In this document: piece after piece, positions 1 to 11,159 of the stretch
Numbering within the stretch: position 1 is the stretch's first letter
Layout of the letters: every line of letters begins with the position of its first letter
Assembly: GCA_944548615.1 (NCBI GenBank)
Contig: OX155963.1
Span: 33,077,415 to 33,141,414 of the forward strand
Direction: 5' to 3'
Length of the DNA: 64,000 nt
Source: Micropterix aruncella
Lineage: Eukaryota; Arthropoda; Insecta; Lepidoptera; Micropterigidae
Notes under the pieces: model-generated
What the model saw: only the letters and a program-made list of their open reading frames with translations
Told to the model about the DNA's origin: nothing
The model's database searches: none
Position numbers and translations under genes: made by a program

Positions 1-36
1 GTTTTTTAGAATAAATAAACTTTGAACTTTGAAAAT
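1..36 (+). repeat. 3' tail of a LINE-D-like element (cut by window edge)
   Basis: AATAAATAAACTTTGAACTT and the following bases match, as a tail type, the reversed end of the minus-strand LINE-D copy at 11160. It is likely the last bases of a non-LTR element whose body lies outside the window. Confidence 0.35.
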
Positions 37-356
37 AACAGACCTTCGTTTATTGTATACTATTATATTGTTTGGATTGTTCCTGAACCGCCCGGCCCGT
101 GCCGAAAGGCCGGCAATACCTATTTCCACCCACGACGCATCGATCCCACTTTTATTGGCTCTGAGCATGCGAAATAGTTATAATTCCGTAAACGAAATCG
201 GTGCTTTTAGAAAAAAGGGAAATAAAAACTCAATTGCGGCAGGTTTACGGTGCATTAAGCGAAATCAATTTCTAATCAAATCTGGGTCATTCAGCAAGAA
301 ACGGAGATTGACAATAATTATAACAAAACGCTTCATTCATGACAGGCTTATTTATT
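29..356. other. No recognisable feature
   Basis: Short open frames cross this stretch, but none resembles a known family and base composition is not coding-like. Confidence 0.4.
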
Positions 357-1160
357 TGCCTACAGGTAATAAATGCAGTGCGAATAATCGCAAAGGTGAA
401 AAGGGAAGAGTCGTGTCGACCCATTTTTAAAAGGCTAAGAATCCTCACCTTAACCTCACTCTATCTCTTTAAGTTACTAACTGAGTTTTTTAAAAATAAA
501 GAAACACATTATAAAAAGTTTTCAGATACACATACTAAAAATACGAGAAATAAATTAAACATTTTTATACCATGTATTAAACTAAACACAGCAAGGCAAG
601 ACACAAAATACTCAGGGCCATATTACTTTAACAGGCTACCAGAAAGTTTAAAAACTATTCAAGTGGAAAGCTTATTCAAAAAGTTACTTAAAGAATTCTT
701 ATTAGACAAAGCTTTTTACTCGATCGATGAGTTTGTTAATTTTAAATAATTTTTCAAATTTTTTGGTCATTGTTTTGACAATTTTAAGTAGTATTTTTTA
801 ATTATTCTGACTTTTTCTGATTTTAATTTCTTGATTATTTTTATCAATTATTTTAATTTGTGGTTTTAGTAAATAAATCTTAAAAATTATTTGGATGCCC
901 TAAAAGCAATAAAGAAGTAACTGTATGTACGTGGTGATAAATTTAAATATTGTAAAAACGAACTAATATACTGTATTAATTACTGAACTAATATACTAAA
1001 AGCAATAAAGAAGTAACTGTATGTACGTGGTGATAAATTTAAATATTGTAAAAACGAACTAATATACTGTAATTTAAATGTACCTACATATTAAGTTTCT
1101 ACAATCTGTTAAGATTTTTTGGAAATAAATTGAAATTGAAATTGAAATTGAAAATTGAAA
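357..1160 (+). mobile_element. LINE-D: 5'-truncated non-LTR retrotransposon, C-terminus and 3' UTR
   Basis: Decayed coding sequence carries the features of the C-terminal end of CR1/Jockey-type ORF2: INAVRIIA, CRPIFK, ILTLTSLYL, then KLLKEFLLDKAFYSIDEF ending at the TAA near 749. A 400 bp AT-rich 3' UTR follows and ends in TTGAAATTGAAATTG repeats at 1126-1160. The same 3' UTR motif (TTTCTACAATCTGT) recurs on the minus strand at 11160-11210. The 3' UTR holds a 74 bp direct duplication. Confidence 0.75.
901..1070 (+). repeat. Near-perfect 74 bp direct duplication (period 96)
   Basis: Positions 901-974 and 997-1070 are identical by eye (TAAAAGCAATAAAGAAGTAA at the start of each, AACTAATATACTGT at the end). 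The duplication lies inside the LINE-D 3' UTR. The motif GAACTAATATAC also precedes the second copy, so slippage or unequal exchange at that motif is a simple origin. Confidence 0.9.
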
Positions 1161-1207
1161 TACTCTATACCTAATACAGAGTGAGTTTTAATGAACTGTT
1201 TAATGAA

Positions 1208-1592
1208 TAATAGAAAGGCATCCTTTGAGAGGGCAAATCAGTACGAGTGAATAAGCAACTTTTGATTAAAAAGTTGGAAAAAATCACATTTTTTTTTTCA
1301 GAATGTGAAGACTGTTAAATAAAAGTTAGACAAGCATTTGAGCGCGCTGCGCCATCGAGCAGTAGGTATTATATCACTAATAAACAACATTACCGATATT
1401 TTACCTACCGCTAGATGGCGCATCGTCCTCAGCGTGTATGCAATTTTTAATAAAATAACACCTTTTAATCTTTCAAATAAAAAAAATAAAAAAACATTTT
1501 TATATACCTACATATATCTTGCCACACATTTTTATAAAAAGTTGCTTTCTATCTCATACTGATTCACCCCCTTCAAGGGTGAATACAAAATC
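1208..1592. mobile_element. Non-autonomous TIR (foldback) element
   Basis: The left end (TTTGAGAGGGCAAATCAGTA, then CGAGTGAATAAGCAACTTTT) is the inverted counterpart of the right end (AAAGTTGCTTTCTATCTCAT, then ACTGATTCACCCCCTTCAAG). The interior has a second inverted pair (GCGCCATC / GATGGCGC). A third relative of the end sits at 63390-63430. No coding capacity. Superfamily not assigned. Confidence 0.6.
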
Positions 1593-1749
1593 AGCCTGTA
1601 ACGTCGATACCTGGATAATCCTTTTAGATATTACTCTATTTTAAAACTGCAGCTGGACTGGTTGACAGTTTATCGGTAATGGTATTGGTTTATATGTAAA
1701 GGTAATTTATCACAGACATGAAAACTGGCCAATTATACGTAAAAAATCG

Positions 1750-1870
1750 GTTGTGTCACCCCAAGGGCCTCTCGGCAAGTAGACATGCCCCCCCCCCCGC
1801 GGTAACCCAACCTCCCCCAACTGGATTTTGACATGTAGGATAGAAATTGGCCCGAAATTTTTCGGGAAAT
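1750..1870 (-). repeat. PG1 repeat end fragment
   Basis: Starts GGTTGTGTCACCCCAAG, the reverse of the conserved PG1 end, followed by GGCAAG and a C-rich stretch as in the copies at 17228 and 28970. Only the terminal part is recognisable. Confidence 0.6.
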
Positions 1871-3039
1871 TTGTTGGTCGAAGTTATCAGTATTAGAGCA
1901 ATGATGACATTCTTCCAGACAGTGATTCTAAACTAGAAAGAAATATCTCCGTCTTCTATTTCATGAATATAGGCATGATACATTAGAGTATATGCCATTG
2001 TGGCCCATACCTGTTGACCTGATACTTAATAGTGTTCTTGTCATCTCGATGGTAGATATCAAATATTAATATATCAGAGGGTAGATATTAGATATACAAG
2101 TGTGAACGTCTTCAACTGTTTTCATATAATTCAACGTAATACTAGTCAGCTAGCGGAAAAGCAATATATTAAGTAAAATACGAGCATTTCTATATACGGG
2201 AGTTTTTGCTCAGTAAGATATACGACGAGCCAATGTCTTTGAGTTTAAATTCATTCTTTGTACGATTTATAATAATGCCTACCGAAACGCATTAAATAAA
2301 TAAAATAAAAACTAAATAAATCCAAGGATGGGCTGTAAAGTGAGAGCGAAGAACTGCTACGAATCAAAGACAGGGAATTCTTAGTCTTATTAGCCAACCA
2401 ACAATTAATGCTATATTAACGTCCCGCAAGGGACGTTACGGAGTCACCGGGTTTAAAACCAAAAAAAACATATTTACAAAACAAATATCCTCTAAAATTA
2501 AAATCACTGTAATATCGCAGCACAGACTAAAATTACGGGGAGCTTTTCCGCTCTGGTACTAGAATGTTGACAATGGTTGCATAGTGAGAGACGGGTTATT
2601 ACGGCATAATTAGAGAGCTATGTAGGGCAGGGCGCTAATTACTAAGCCTCTCTAGCTGCGACCGTTTTGCCCCGTTTCAAGACGCTTTTACTGAAAACTG
2701 TTAATGATACACCACGCTGCTGCATTTCGTACTTTCTCAATATTATCGAAGCATAAATGCCATTCATTAAAAGCATCAGTCTCAGTCAGAGATAGTGACA
2801 AATTAAAAATAATGATGGTGACGAAAACGAATGCTATACGTAGCACTATTTGCCTATTCTTTATTGCCTGGTTCAGATCTAGATAGATATCTGAGGTGGG
2901 CATCTGTATGCATTGTTTTACTAGATAAAACATTTCAAGATTACTTTCAAGAAGAAGTTCAAGGAGGAATTTAAAAGTTCGTTATTCATTTAAAAATAAA
3001 CAAAATATTGCATTTTTCTTCAAAGAGCCATTTTATTTT
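1871..3039. other. No gene found; one hairpin at 2417
   Basis: AT-rich sequence without convincing coding frames. The only structure noted is the stem-loop at 2417-2438. Confidence 0.5.
2417..2438. other. Perfect 9 bp stem with GCAA tetraloop
   Basis: TAACGTCCC, GCAA, GGGACGTTA. The loop is of the GNRA type. No flanking element ends were identified, so its role is unknown. Confidence 0.7.
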
Positions 3040-3660
3040 CCTGGCAAGGAAAATATTGTGAATGCACTTCCGTGTGTCTGTGTGTCTATCTGTGTGTATT
3101 TCTCCACAATGGCGCCGAAACGCTTCATCCGATTGAGCTGCATTTGGCATGCAGTCATCATTTGATCATGGCAAGAGTTGAAAGACTATAGTTGAAGTCG
3201 GTCCACCTGGAAGGGGAAAGGGAAGGGGGTGGTAGTGCGCGCTAGTTACATTTTAATATCGAAATATTGGACTTAAAGACTTGAAATTCGGTACACAGAT
3301 GAGTCGTATGGTCGAAACCACACTGTTAAATATTAGTTTCTAATCTTTTATACAAGCGACACAAAACTATTTTAATCAAATAATAACGTCGAGCCGCCCG
3401 AGGCTAGCCGAGAAACGTAACATACTGGAGAAATACATTTTAATACCACGGAACTGCAAAAATAGAGGGGTGTTTGGAGGGGGGAGAAAGACGGGGGGTC
3501 GGATGGAGAGGGGGGTTTGGGAGGGGGGCTTGGGATGATGGGGAGGGGGAAGGGAGGGGAAATCAGGGGAGAGGGTGAATGGGGGTTGGTGGTTTTGAGG
3601 GGTTTGGCGACCGTAATGGATTGTCTGCTTGCCGGTGACACAACCGATTTTTTTTAGTGT
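3036..3660 (+). repeat. PG1 repeat, near full length
   Basis: Begins with TTTCCTGGCAAGGAAAATA, then a TGTGTCTGTGTG tract, then CACAATGGCGCCGAAACGCT, CATGGCAAGAGTTGAAAG and an extreme G-rich block (3467-3600). It ends GGTGACACAACCGATTTTTT. The same order of blocks is seen at 7207 and 9148. It does not encode a protein; the proline-rich frame on the other strand is only the G-rich block read backwards. Confidence 0.7.
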
Positions 3661-4153
3661 TCACCTTAAAATCTTATCTGGTAAATTGTTTTTTATCGGT
3701 TGGTTGTAACCTAACATAACATCAATGCACCGAAGATCGTATATTACATTTATGTCTGCAGCATACTTTGGTATCATCGTTTGGTACCATTATTGGTCTC
3801 CGTGCGACGGTGTTCGTAAAACCGTCTTGAAAGCCTTTAGCGTCGTTTTCTGAAATTGTTGGACACTAAAATCTTTAATGTCAACTCTGATTACTCTGAC
3901 CTTACAATAATTAATATTCTTTCATTCTCAAGTTCCCAGGTACCTATAGTCATATCTCTGCATTTTGATTTTACATTCCTTTTTTTAGACAATTTTAATC
4001 TTATAATATTTTATGTTATAATCATTATTGAATTTCAAATATAAAGTCAACATGCTGCATTGTCTAATATATGGAAACCAGTTATCAGTCTTAATTTTTT
4101 TAAACTAAATGTATTTTCTAATTCCATTAGTCTGTGACTGCAATATTATATCA
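3661..4153. other. No recognisable feature
   Basis: AT-rich, with short open frames lacking any family resemblance. Confidence 0.4.
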
Positions 4154-4365
4154 CTAGCTGCGCCCCGCTGTTTCACCCGCGTGGTGATGGAAAATTGTGA
4201 TAATAATGATAGAAAACTATATATCTTTATAAATTATAGCCAATGTGTTATTCTGATGTGTAAGCTATATTATTGTAAAGTTTCATCAAAATCCATTCAG
4301 TAGTTTTTACGTGAAAGAGTAACAAACATCCATACATACATTCTTACAAACTTTGCGTTTATAAT
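4154..4365 (-). mobile_element. Hel-B: short non-autonomous Helitron, 5' end lost
   Basis: Read on the minus strand it ends CGCAGCTAG with a hairpin-forming GC segment just inside (CGGGTGAAACAGCGGGG). The + strand base before it is A, as expected for insertion between A and T. It is about 90% alike by eye to the copy at 16974-17192 but stops at GCGTTTATAAT. The TCCTACTAAT terminus is replaced by a TTTA repeat. Confidence 0.75.
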
Positions 4366-4800
4366 TTATTTATTTATTTATTTATTTAGGTACATAGGAT
4401 TAGGTATACAGTTCATTGATAGGTCATGTAATCTTATAATAATTATATAAATTATTTAATAATTAATATAGGGAGGTTTAACACATCTTACATGACCTTT
4501 ACTGCTTTAATAGCACATCTAACTAGGCGATAATTTGGCCCGTCTCTAGATGTGCATATTTTTATGCAATTTTAAGAAATTAAGTGTTTTTTTTAAATAA
4601 ATTATTTGGACCCACCACCTGTATATACACATAAATATACCAATTTTATAAAAAATATAGCTATGTAATAAATATATACATTTATAGTTGTAATTTAATA
4701 AAATTTAATTAAGAAAAATAGATAAGTGATACTAAATAAATTGTCGTGCGTTGCAAAGAAGTTGATCAGATTTTACATATCCCGATACAAGTAGGATAGT
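4364..4800 (-). repeat. TTTA repeat and probable LINE 3' UTR, reversed
   Basis: About 25 bp of TTTA units lead into TTAGGTACATAGGATTAGG and AT-rich sequence. This resembles the reversed A-rich tail and 3' UTR of a non-LTR element, as at 35545. No coding part was found. Confidence 0.35.
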
Positions 4801-5077
4801 AGCAGGATACAATATTAGTAGTAGTAGTAGGATACAATATTAAATAGAAATAATATAGATATATTTCTCTAGTGCCTATAAATCTTTATTAATTTCAATT
4901 TACAGAAACTGACTGACGTAATACCTAAAATCAAACAACTTACCAGCAACTGGACAATATAGCTTTCGGGCGGCGCAAAGATCATCAGATGCAGTTCTAC
5001 ATTTAACAAAATATCTGACGAATAATACACATAGTAAAATAAAACAGCATCGATAAGTCCCGTGACTTCGTCAAAGT

Positions 5078-5340
5078 ATTATTCACCAAAATTTGTCCTT
5101 CTATAATAAAATTTCAGAGGAAATGAAAAGCCTTAGAGAGGACCAATTTAAAAAGATAATTATACATAATTTGGTAAGAAACCCAATTTATGGTATAAGG
5201 GAGTTTGAAAATTCTGACTTTATTTTCCATGTTGATGATTAATGAAATGCGTAAAGTTTTAAACATAATGGTATTATGATAGCTGACATTCTAATTTTCA
5301 TATAATTTTTAATACATCTAATCATTTAAAAAAAATACGA
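5078..5340 (+). mobile_element. LINE-A fragment
   Basis: Shares CACCAAAATTTGTCCTTCTA, GGTATAAGGGAGTTTGAAAA and TTCCATGTTGATGATTAATG with the longer copies at 21405, 29325 and 51955. The translated block (KKIIIHNLVRNPIYG, REFENSDFIFHVDD) is the last part of ORF2. It stops abruptly where LINE-B begins. Confidence 0.75.
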
Positions 5341-5341
5341 A

Positions 5342-6080
5342 TGGGGCCCACACATAAGAAATTGGCCGACAGGCTAAGTTCTGCTGCATATGCTGTAAAA
5401 AAAATCGTAATTTAACAGATATAGACACCGCGAGGCTGGTTTACTTCCGCAATTTTCACAGCTTGATGTCGTATGGCATCTTGCTGTGGGATCACGCTGC
5501 TGACGCTGATAAAATATTTATACTACAGAAACGAGCCATCCGCGCTATTTATAAATTAGGTGATAGACAGTCGTTACGCGGAAAATTTAAAGAAATCAAT
5601 ATTTTGACACTTGCATCTCATTGCATCTATGAAAACTTAATGTATGTGCATAAAAATAAAGAACTGTTTTTAAAAACTCTGGTAGGCATGGTGTCAAGAC
5701 TAGAAATAAAAATAAACTTGCTGACTATAAAAGTCGACTCTCTAAAACCACAAAATCATTCAAAGGGCAATGTATACGCTTCTACAATAAAGTCCCAGAA
5801 AACATGCAAAATTTATCTGTGTTCAATTTAAGTCATTTATTAAGAAGAAGCTGTACTCAAAGGGCTACTATAAAATAAATGATTATCTAGACGATAAAGA
5901 CCATTGGCAACAAAATGGTTACCTCGATAATTTATATCACATTATATGTCACAATAATTTGTTATAATGTCACAATAATTTAATTTTTATATCATTTATG
6001 TATGGTTGTATACATTATTGACGTCAAAAAGTTACGATTTCGTACTATTTTGAATAAAAAACTTATGATTATGATTATTT
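5342..6080 (+). mobile_element. LINE-B: non-LTR retrotransposon C-terminal fragment
   Basis: The decayed ORF2 tail contains WGPH, LVYFRNFHSLMSYGILLW, KIFILQKRAIRAIYKLG and a later frame-shifted GQCIRFYNKVPENM. These are typical of the region after the RT domain in CR1/Jockey-type LINEs. At least two frame breaks. It ends with TTATGATTATGATTATTT, a short repeat tail at 6061-6080. The minus-strand copy at 7850-8870 is a closer-to-intact relative. Confidence 0.85.
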
Positions 6081-7206
6081 GATTCTTATAATACGTTTGT
6101 TGTCATGGGATTAACTCGAGTTTTTAGTAATTCTTAGTTTATTTTAGTCTTTTTTTCTCTCAGTGTATTACCTTAAACTATCGCCTGCTTTTTTTGTCAG
6201 TGCAAATCTAACATAATAAAACATAATAAAATAAAACAAATTAAATTAAAATAAAATTAAAACGGGGCCGTCACACTGAATCGTGTTTTGGCCGATATCG
6301 GCCAATCGAGGCCTGAGGGGTCTATTATTCTGTTAAAATTCCATACGATTTGTCGACCACGTTGCGATGTGTTTTTTCAACGTGCCGCCTTACCTTACTT
6401 GGGTTTATGCTCTTGGATGATATAACTTTAGATCACATACTGCGGCCTCTCTTCAACATTGACTTCTAATGAAATCAAACCAAAATACATGTAGCTGTGT
6501 TCATACTTTCCACGCTGTAGCAGAAACCGACTAGGAGGACATAATCTACATGATTAATAACATTAAGTTATTTAATTTAAATATTTAAATTTGTTAAAAC
6601 GTGGACACCCATCAATTTAATGTATTTATTTTTTACTATGTTCCTCCTTCCCTTCCTGGTCCCTCCCTTCCTATCTCTTTCTTTTCTCGTTTTTTTTCTT
6701 TCTCTTATCATTTAGATAATCTTGATTTTATCATTTAGTGGAACATTGTCTTTGGTGTAATTTGTATATCTATCTTGTTTGGCTACTTACTTTTATACAC
6801 TGTTATTTTCCTGAATAAAAGAAAATAAAATAAAATAACTTGCAAATAATTTATTTACTGCAGCAGTCTTGGGAATACAAATCAATTTATTTTATTCATG
6901 ATTATCTTTCTGATATCTGAATTCTACGTCGTCCATTATTCATATGACCCAGATTCGCAAAATTACAAAATCGATTAAAAATTCCATTTTCCTGTAAACA
7001 ATTAGTAAGTTGCGAATAGAGGCCACTGCTGCCAATTCACGTCAATTGACATCACGACATCTATCATTATAAAAAGTACGCTTTGTTCTGTTTATGTCAT
7101 TTCTATGACATTGCCTTCGGTGCATAGCCTCTGGAGATGTTTGTTTGTTTATTTGGAAAACTTTATTGCACATACAATAGAGTACAACATGGTGGGCCTA
7201 TTGCCA
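6081..7206. other. No gene found; AT-rich, with tail-like A/T runs
   Basis: A-rich AAATAAAATAAAAT runs at about 6215-6262 and 6815-6838 look like retroposon tails, but no body could be assigned. A perfect 18 bp palindrome lies at 6288-6305. Confidence 0.4.
6288..6305. other. Perfect 18 bp palindrome
   Basis: TTGGCCGATATCGGCCAA reads the same on both strands. GC-rich against an AT-rich background. Confidence 0.9.
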
Positions 7207-7760
7207 AGTGGCAATATTACTTTCCCGGTCGACCACCCGACGAAAAAGGAAAGTATTGTGAACGCGCATATTTTTTTTCGAGATGAAGATGGAAATATCT
7301 ATTTTGAGCCCCCCACCCGAGTCGATTAGGACCATTTCCAGACTGAAGTCTGGCTGTGTGTCTGTGTATGTGTATGTGTGTGTCTGTCAGTCTGTGTATC
7401 TGTATGTATGAATTCCTCCACGATAGCCCCCGAACGTTTAGTCCGGATAAGCTGAAATTTGATATACAGGCATCATTTGGCCATGGCAAGAGTTGAAAAG
7501 ATTGTGGTTCAAATCAGCTTACCAGGGGGCGCACTAGTAATATAAAATCCTCGAAATATTGGATTTAGAGAATTAAAAATTAATACCTTGTGCGACCAAA
7601 ATCACATTGTGAAATTTCGGCTGAAATATCTCGTATACATGCTACACAAATCATATTTAAATATTGCCATACAAATGTATGAGGAATCAATTTTTTTAAT
7701 TTGCGCCGTCAAGCGTTTGACATCGCGCGACGAACATTCGAAATTTAAATCTTAATTGCG
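7207..7760 (+). repeat. PG1 repeat copy
   Basis: TTACTTTCCCGGTCGACCAC, GGAAAGTATTGTGAACGCGC, a TTTTTTTTCGAGATGAAGAT block, TGTGTCTGTGTATG repeats, CGATAGCCCCCGAACG and CCATGGCAAGAGTTGAAAAG follow in the family order. The 3' G-rich block and the GTGACACAACC end are missing, so this copy is truncated at its right side. Confidence 0.7.
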
Positions 7761-7849
7761 TTGTATCGCTCGTTCGAAATTCCATTGTTTAACGGCGAAT
7801 TTTTCAGTGATGCTCATTTGCAATTCGATTCAATCAAAATAAAAAAATC

Positions 7850-8870
7850 TAAATCAAAATGTTCTTTATTCATATAGACACAATTATATATTATTTTTAA
7901 TTAAGTTTTTATGATGCGTCCAAGCCTTACTCCCAAGCCGTTTTGTCATTTACATAACCAGATATTGAATAGTATGCTTTTTTATATAATTTTGCTTTGA
8001 TGGTAGCTTTAAAACTATTTACAGATAGAGCTCTAATAATATGAGGAAGTTTGTTATAAAAGCGTATACATTGTCCCAAAAAAGAATTTCCTATTTTGTG
8101 GAGACGAGTAGCAAGAGCAACAAGGCTATGCTTATGTCTAGTATTAACATTATGAGTGTCGCTTTTTTTTAAACTTGTCAACATTCTTGTGGACAGATTT
8201 TCGTATATATATATTGTGATGCAACAGTAACAATATTTATCTCTTTGAATTTTTCTCTAAGTGAAACCCGAGTACCTACCAAGTTTATATATAGCTCTTA
8301 CAGCACGTTTCTGTAGTATAAAGATGTTATTGATGTCTGCACAGCTTCCCCAGAGAAGAATCCCATAGGACATAATGCTATGAAAGTAACTAAAGTATAC
8401 TATTCTTGCTGTATCTACATCAGTCAGCCGCCTTATTGTTTTAACTCCGTTTGCCGCAGAGCTAAGTTTTCCTGACATTTTCTCAATTTGTGGACCCCAT
8501 AGTAATTATGGGTCAATTGTTATTCCTAAAAAAAAAACACAGTGGAAGCAACAGGCTCCAGTCTAGTTCCATTTATTTCTACGTTGATTTGTACCTACTT
8601 AACATTAGGTGTAGAAAATTTAATCACTTTGGTTTTTTTTTCATTTAATAGTGGGTTATTTACATTAAACCAATGGACAACTTTTGAGAGTGCATTGTTA
8701 ACTTCGTCATAATTGTACAATTGTCGACTAATTTTAAACGTCAAAGAAGTGTCATCAGCAAACAATACAATTTCGTGATTATTCCTTATGTGAAAGGGTA
8801 AATCATTGATGTATATTAAGAAGAGAAATGGGCGAAGAATGGAACCTTGTGGTACACCCATAAACTAAAA
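7850..8870 (-). mobile_element. LINE-B: reverse-transcriptase C-terminal half, decayed
   Basis: On the minus strand the frames give, in order: MGVPQGSILRPFLFLIYIND, the catalytic FADDTS box (8595-8861), HWFNVNN, LSSAANGVKTIRRLTDVDTA, YFHSIMSYGILLWGSC, FILQKRAVRAIYKLG (8257-8478), and GQCIRFYNKLPHIIR to SISGYVN (7927-8184). Frame breaks separate the blocks. FADD instead of YADD and the Jockey-superfamily order fit CR1/Daphne-like LINEs. 5'-truncated before the N-terminal RT blocks. The A-rich end on the minus strand is near 7850. Confidence 0.88.
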
Positions 8871-9147
8871 TTCTTTAGATATGGTCGTTCCCAGGTATCA
8901 TGTCACCTTAAGTAAATGTCTCTTAATAAATATTTAAGCCCGATGAGGTTTTTGAGTGATTTTAGTGGCAAAGGCACAGAGTTCCCTCGGACCGCCGGAA
9001 CTGCAAGTGCCATGCAGATTTTATCCTGGAATAATATTTGAACCGTGACAAAGCCCATACCATCTGTCCTTGTTTTTAAGATTTATTTGTGCCTGCGTCC
9101 TTATTTGCATATAAATTAAATTATGAAATCATCATATAGGAGCATTT
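8871..9147. other. No recognisable feature
   Basis: Unassigned AT-rich sequence between a LINE and a PG1 copy. Confidence 0.4.
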
Positions 9148-9712
9148 TACTTTCCTGACGACCTATCGGAAAGGAAAGTATTGTGATCGCGCTAAAAAAA
9201 AATTTTGAGATGAAGATGGGAATATATATTTTGAGACTCCCTGAGACGATTGAGACTATTTCCAGACCGATCTCTGTCTGTATGTATGTCTGTATGTCTG
9301 TATGTCTGTCTGTATGTATGTATTCTTCCACGATAGCGCCCAGACGCTTAATCGGATTGAGCTGAAATTTGGTATATAAGCTTCTGTTAACCGTCGGAGG
9401 AACCCATTAGTTTTTGGAGTCCCTACGCCCTACGGTTGTGGTACCTCCCATACAAATTTGGGGTTCCCGGCGAAAAAATTGTTTCCGCGATAGCGCCCAG
9501 ACGCTTAATCTGTCTAAGTTAAAATTTGGCATAGAAGCTTCTGTTAACCATCGGAAGAACCTATTAGTTTTTGGGGTACTTACGACCAACGTTTGGGGTA
9601 CCTGCCATACAAATTTGGGGTACTAGAGTAAAAAATGTCGCTGTTTTTTCGCACCTCCCCGGATACTAGTCAGGAAAGTCTTGGGGTGACACAACCGATT
9701 TTTTATCATTAT
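9148..9712 (+). repeat. PG1 repeat, most complete copy, with short inverted ends
   Basis: ACTTTCCTGAC near the left end (9149) and its exact inverse GTCAGGAAAGT near the right end (9671-9681) bracket the copy. The outer right end is CTTGGGGTGACACAACCGAT. Inside are GAAAGTATTGTGATCGCG, a GTCTGTATGTATGTCTG microsatellite (9276-9323) and two tandem blocks of about 110 bp, each beginning near GCGATAGCGCCCAGACGCTT. Confidence 0.75.
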
Positions 9713-9922
9713 ATTACCGTTTTTTTACTGTATCTACCCTACATTTTAACTTTAATTAGGTGGAACTTTTCATAATTTGACGAATAAAAGGACTTTTGCG
9801 ATATTAAACCACGTTGCTTGCAATTTATTTATATTTATAGAGTTATAACGACGATACATGCACCCAAGACAAATTTAGCTTCATTTTAAAATGTTTGTTA
9901 TAAAATTGTATTAAAAACTATG
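9713..9922. other. No recognisable feature
   Basis: AT-rich linker between a PG1 and a GC1 copy. Confidence 0.4.
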
Positions 9923-10290
9923 ACCTTATGCGGTGGACTGTTTGTCCTAAGTCTTCTGCGCTCACCTCGCGGGAGACAGAACGATCAATATCGTTAAAAC
10001 TTTTTGAGGTTACGGGTTCGCCCGTTGTAGTCGATAGCTCTAGTTGTTGTAGTTCTTTCTCCCGTGGTATGAGCGCAAAGACTTTGGACTACACAATCCG
10101 CAATCAGACTACGCCAACAGCCCGTAGGAGACCAACCAGTGGATCTACCGCCCAGTCTGGTCGCAGATTCGAAGTCACTTGAGTGGCCTCTACCTGGCGT
10201 TAGAGGTAAATCGTAATTTGAATTTGTCGCTGGTCAGACGTGCCCTTTACCCGTTAAGCTAACTCGGAATCGGGTCGCCAATGGATCGTT
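9923..10290. repeat. GC1 repeat, tail-to-tail composite
   Basis: A plus-oriented 3' part (GGTGGACTGTTTGTCCTAAG, GGAGACAGAACGATCAATAT, ACGGGTTCGCCCGTTGTAGT, end CTCTAG at 10033) is followed at once by a minus-oriented, more diverged GC1 part to about 10290. No ORF is conserved between GC1 copies. Confidence 0.65.
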
Positions 10291-11159
10291 TCTAAGGATA
10301 GGTGACGCCAGGTTAACAACTACGCAAGTTTCATAGGAAACGTACGTTACCAGAAAAATATGTAATTATTGCATTAAATATTTTGCAATTACAACACTGT
10401 AACTTTATCCAGCCACGTACTTCAGCTTAGCTTGTATAGAAAACATATTACATTTGTAATAAGCTTTCGTTTTGTATATGAAGTAAAGAATTATAGCAAA
10501 CTAAGTGGGTGCAAAATTATCCATTGCCTTTTCAACATAAAATTTAAATTCTTATCGGCTGAAAACAGTATAAATACATTTAGTATCATTATATGTATTT
10601 TTAAACAAATTAAAATGGCAGGTAAAGGATGCATTTCTGATAAGTCTACCCAAAAGAGGAATTGTATAGAGCCACTAAATTCACATTTATGTCACATAAA
10701 TAAATGAAAATATTGAAGTCTGTGAGCGCCATTAGCAGCAATATCAGCGACGAACTATTCATCATGCAGAAATCGGGCTCGCGTTTATTTTGGCTCGAGC
10801 GATGAGCTGTCTGGGCTAAACTTTAATTTAGTACTCCGCTTTCAATAAATTCGAGTGCGATTTTTGTTTGATTAGGAACGTTTGATAAAACGTTTTTTTA
10901 CTAGTTCGCGATCCCATAAAAGACTCATATTAAAATGATTGAAAAAATCCTTTCTGAAATGATGACTAGTTATTCAGTCAGTAAGATAACCGAAAATGTA
11001 CAGACTTTTACCTTGTCTTTTGCTATTGCTCATATCTTGATAATCTGATTACCTATGTGGTAAGGTACGTAGGTACTCCGAAACTATCGGAAATCGACTT
11101 TTTAAGAATAGATATTGTATTTTGTTTCAGTATACGTAGTCAAACCATCTTGCATAGTT
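10291..11159. other. No gene found
   Basis: AT-rich sequence with short open frames only, none with family resemblance. Confidence 0.4.

Noticed and set aside
3372..3641. Proline-rich frame on the minus strand
   Set aside because: It is the complement of the G-rich block of a PG1 repeat. Similar frames at 16001-16240 and 17220-17462 have the same cause.
10261..10290. tRNA-like sequence at the end of a GC1 segment
   Set aside because: No cloverleaf could be drawn by eye, and the segment is explained as reversed GC1.
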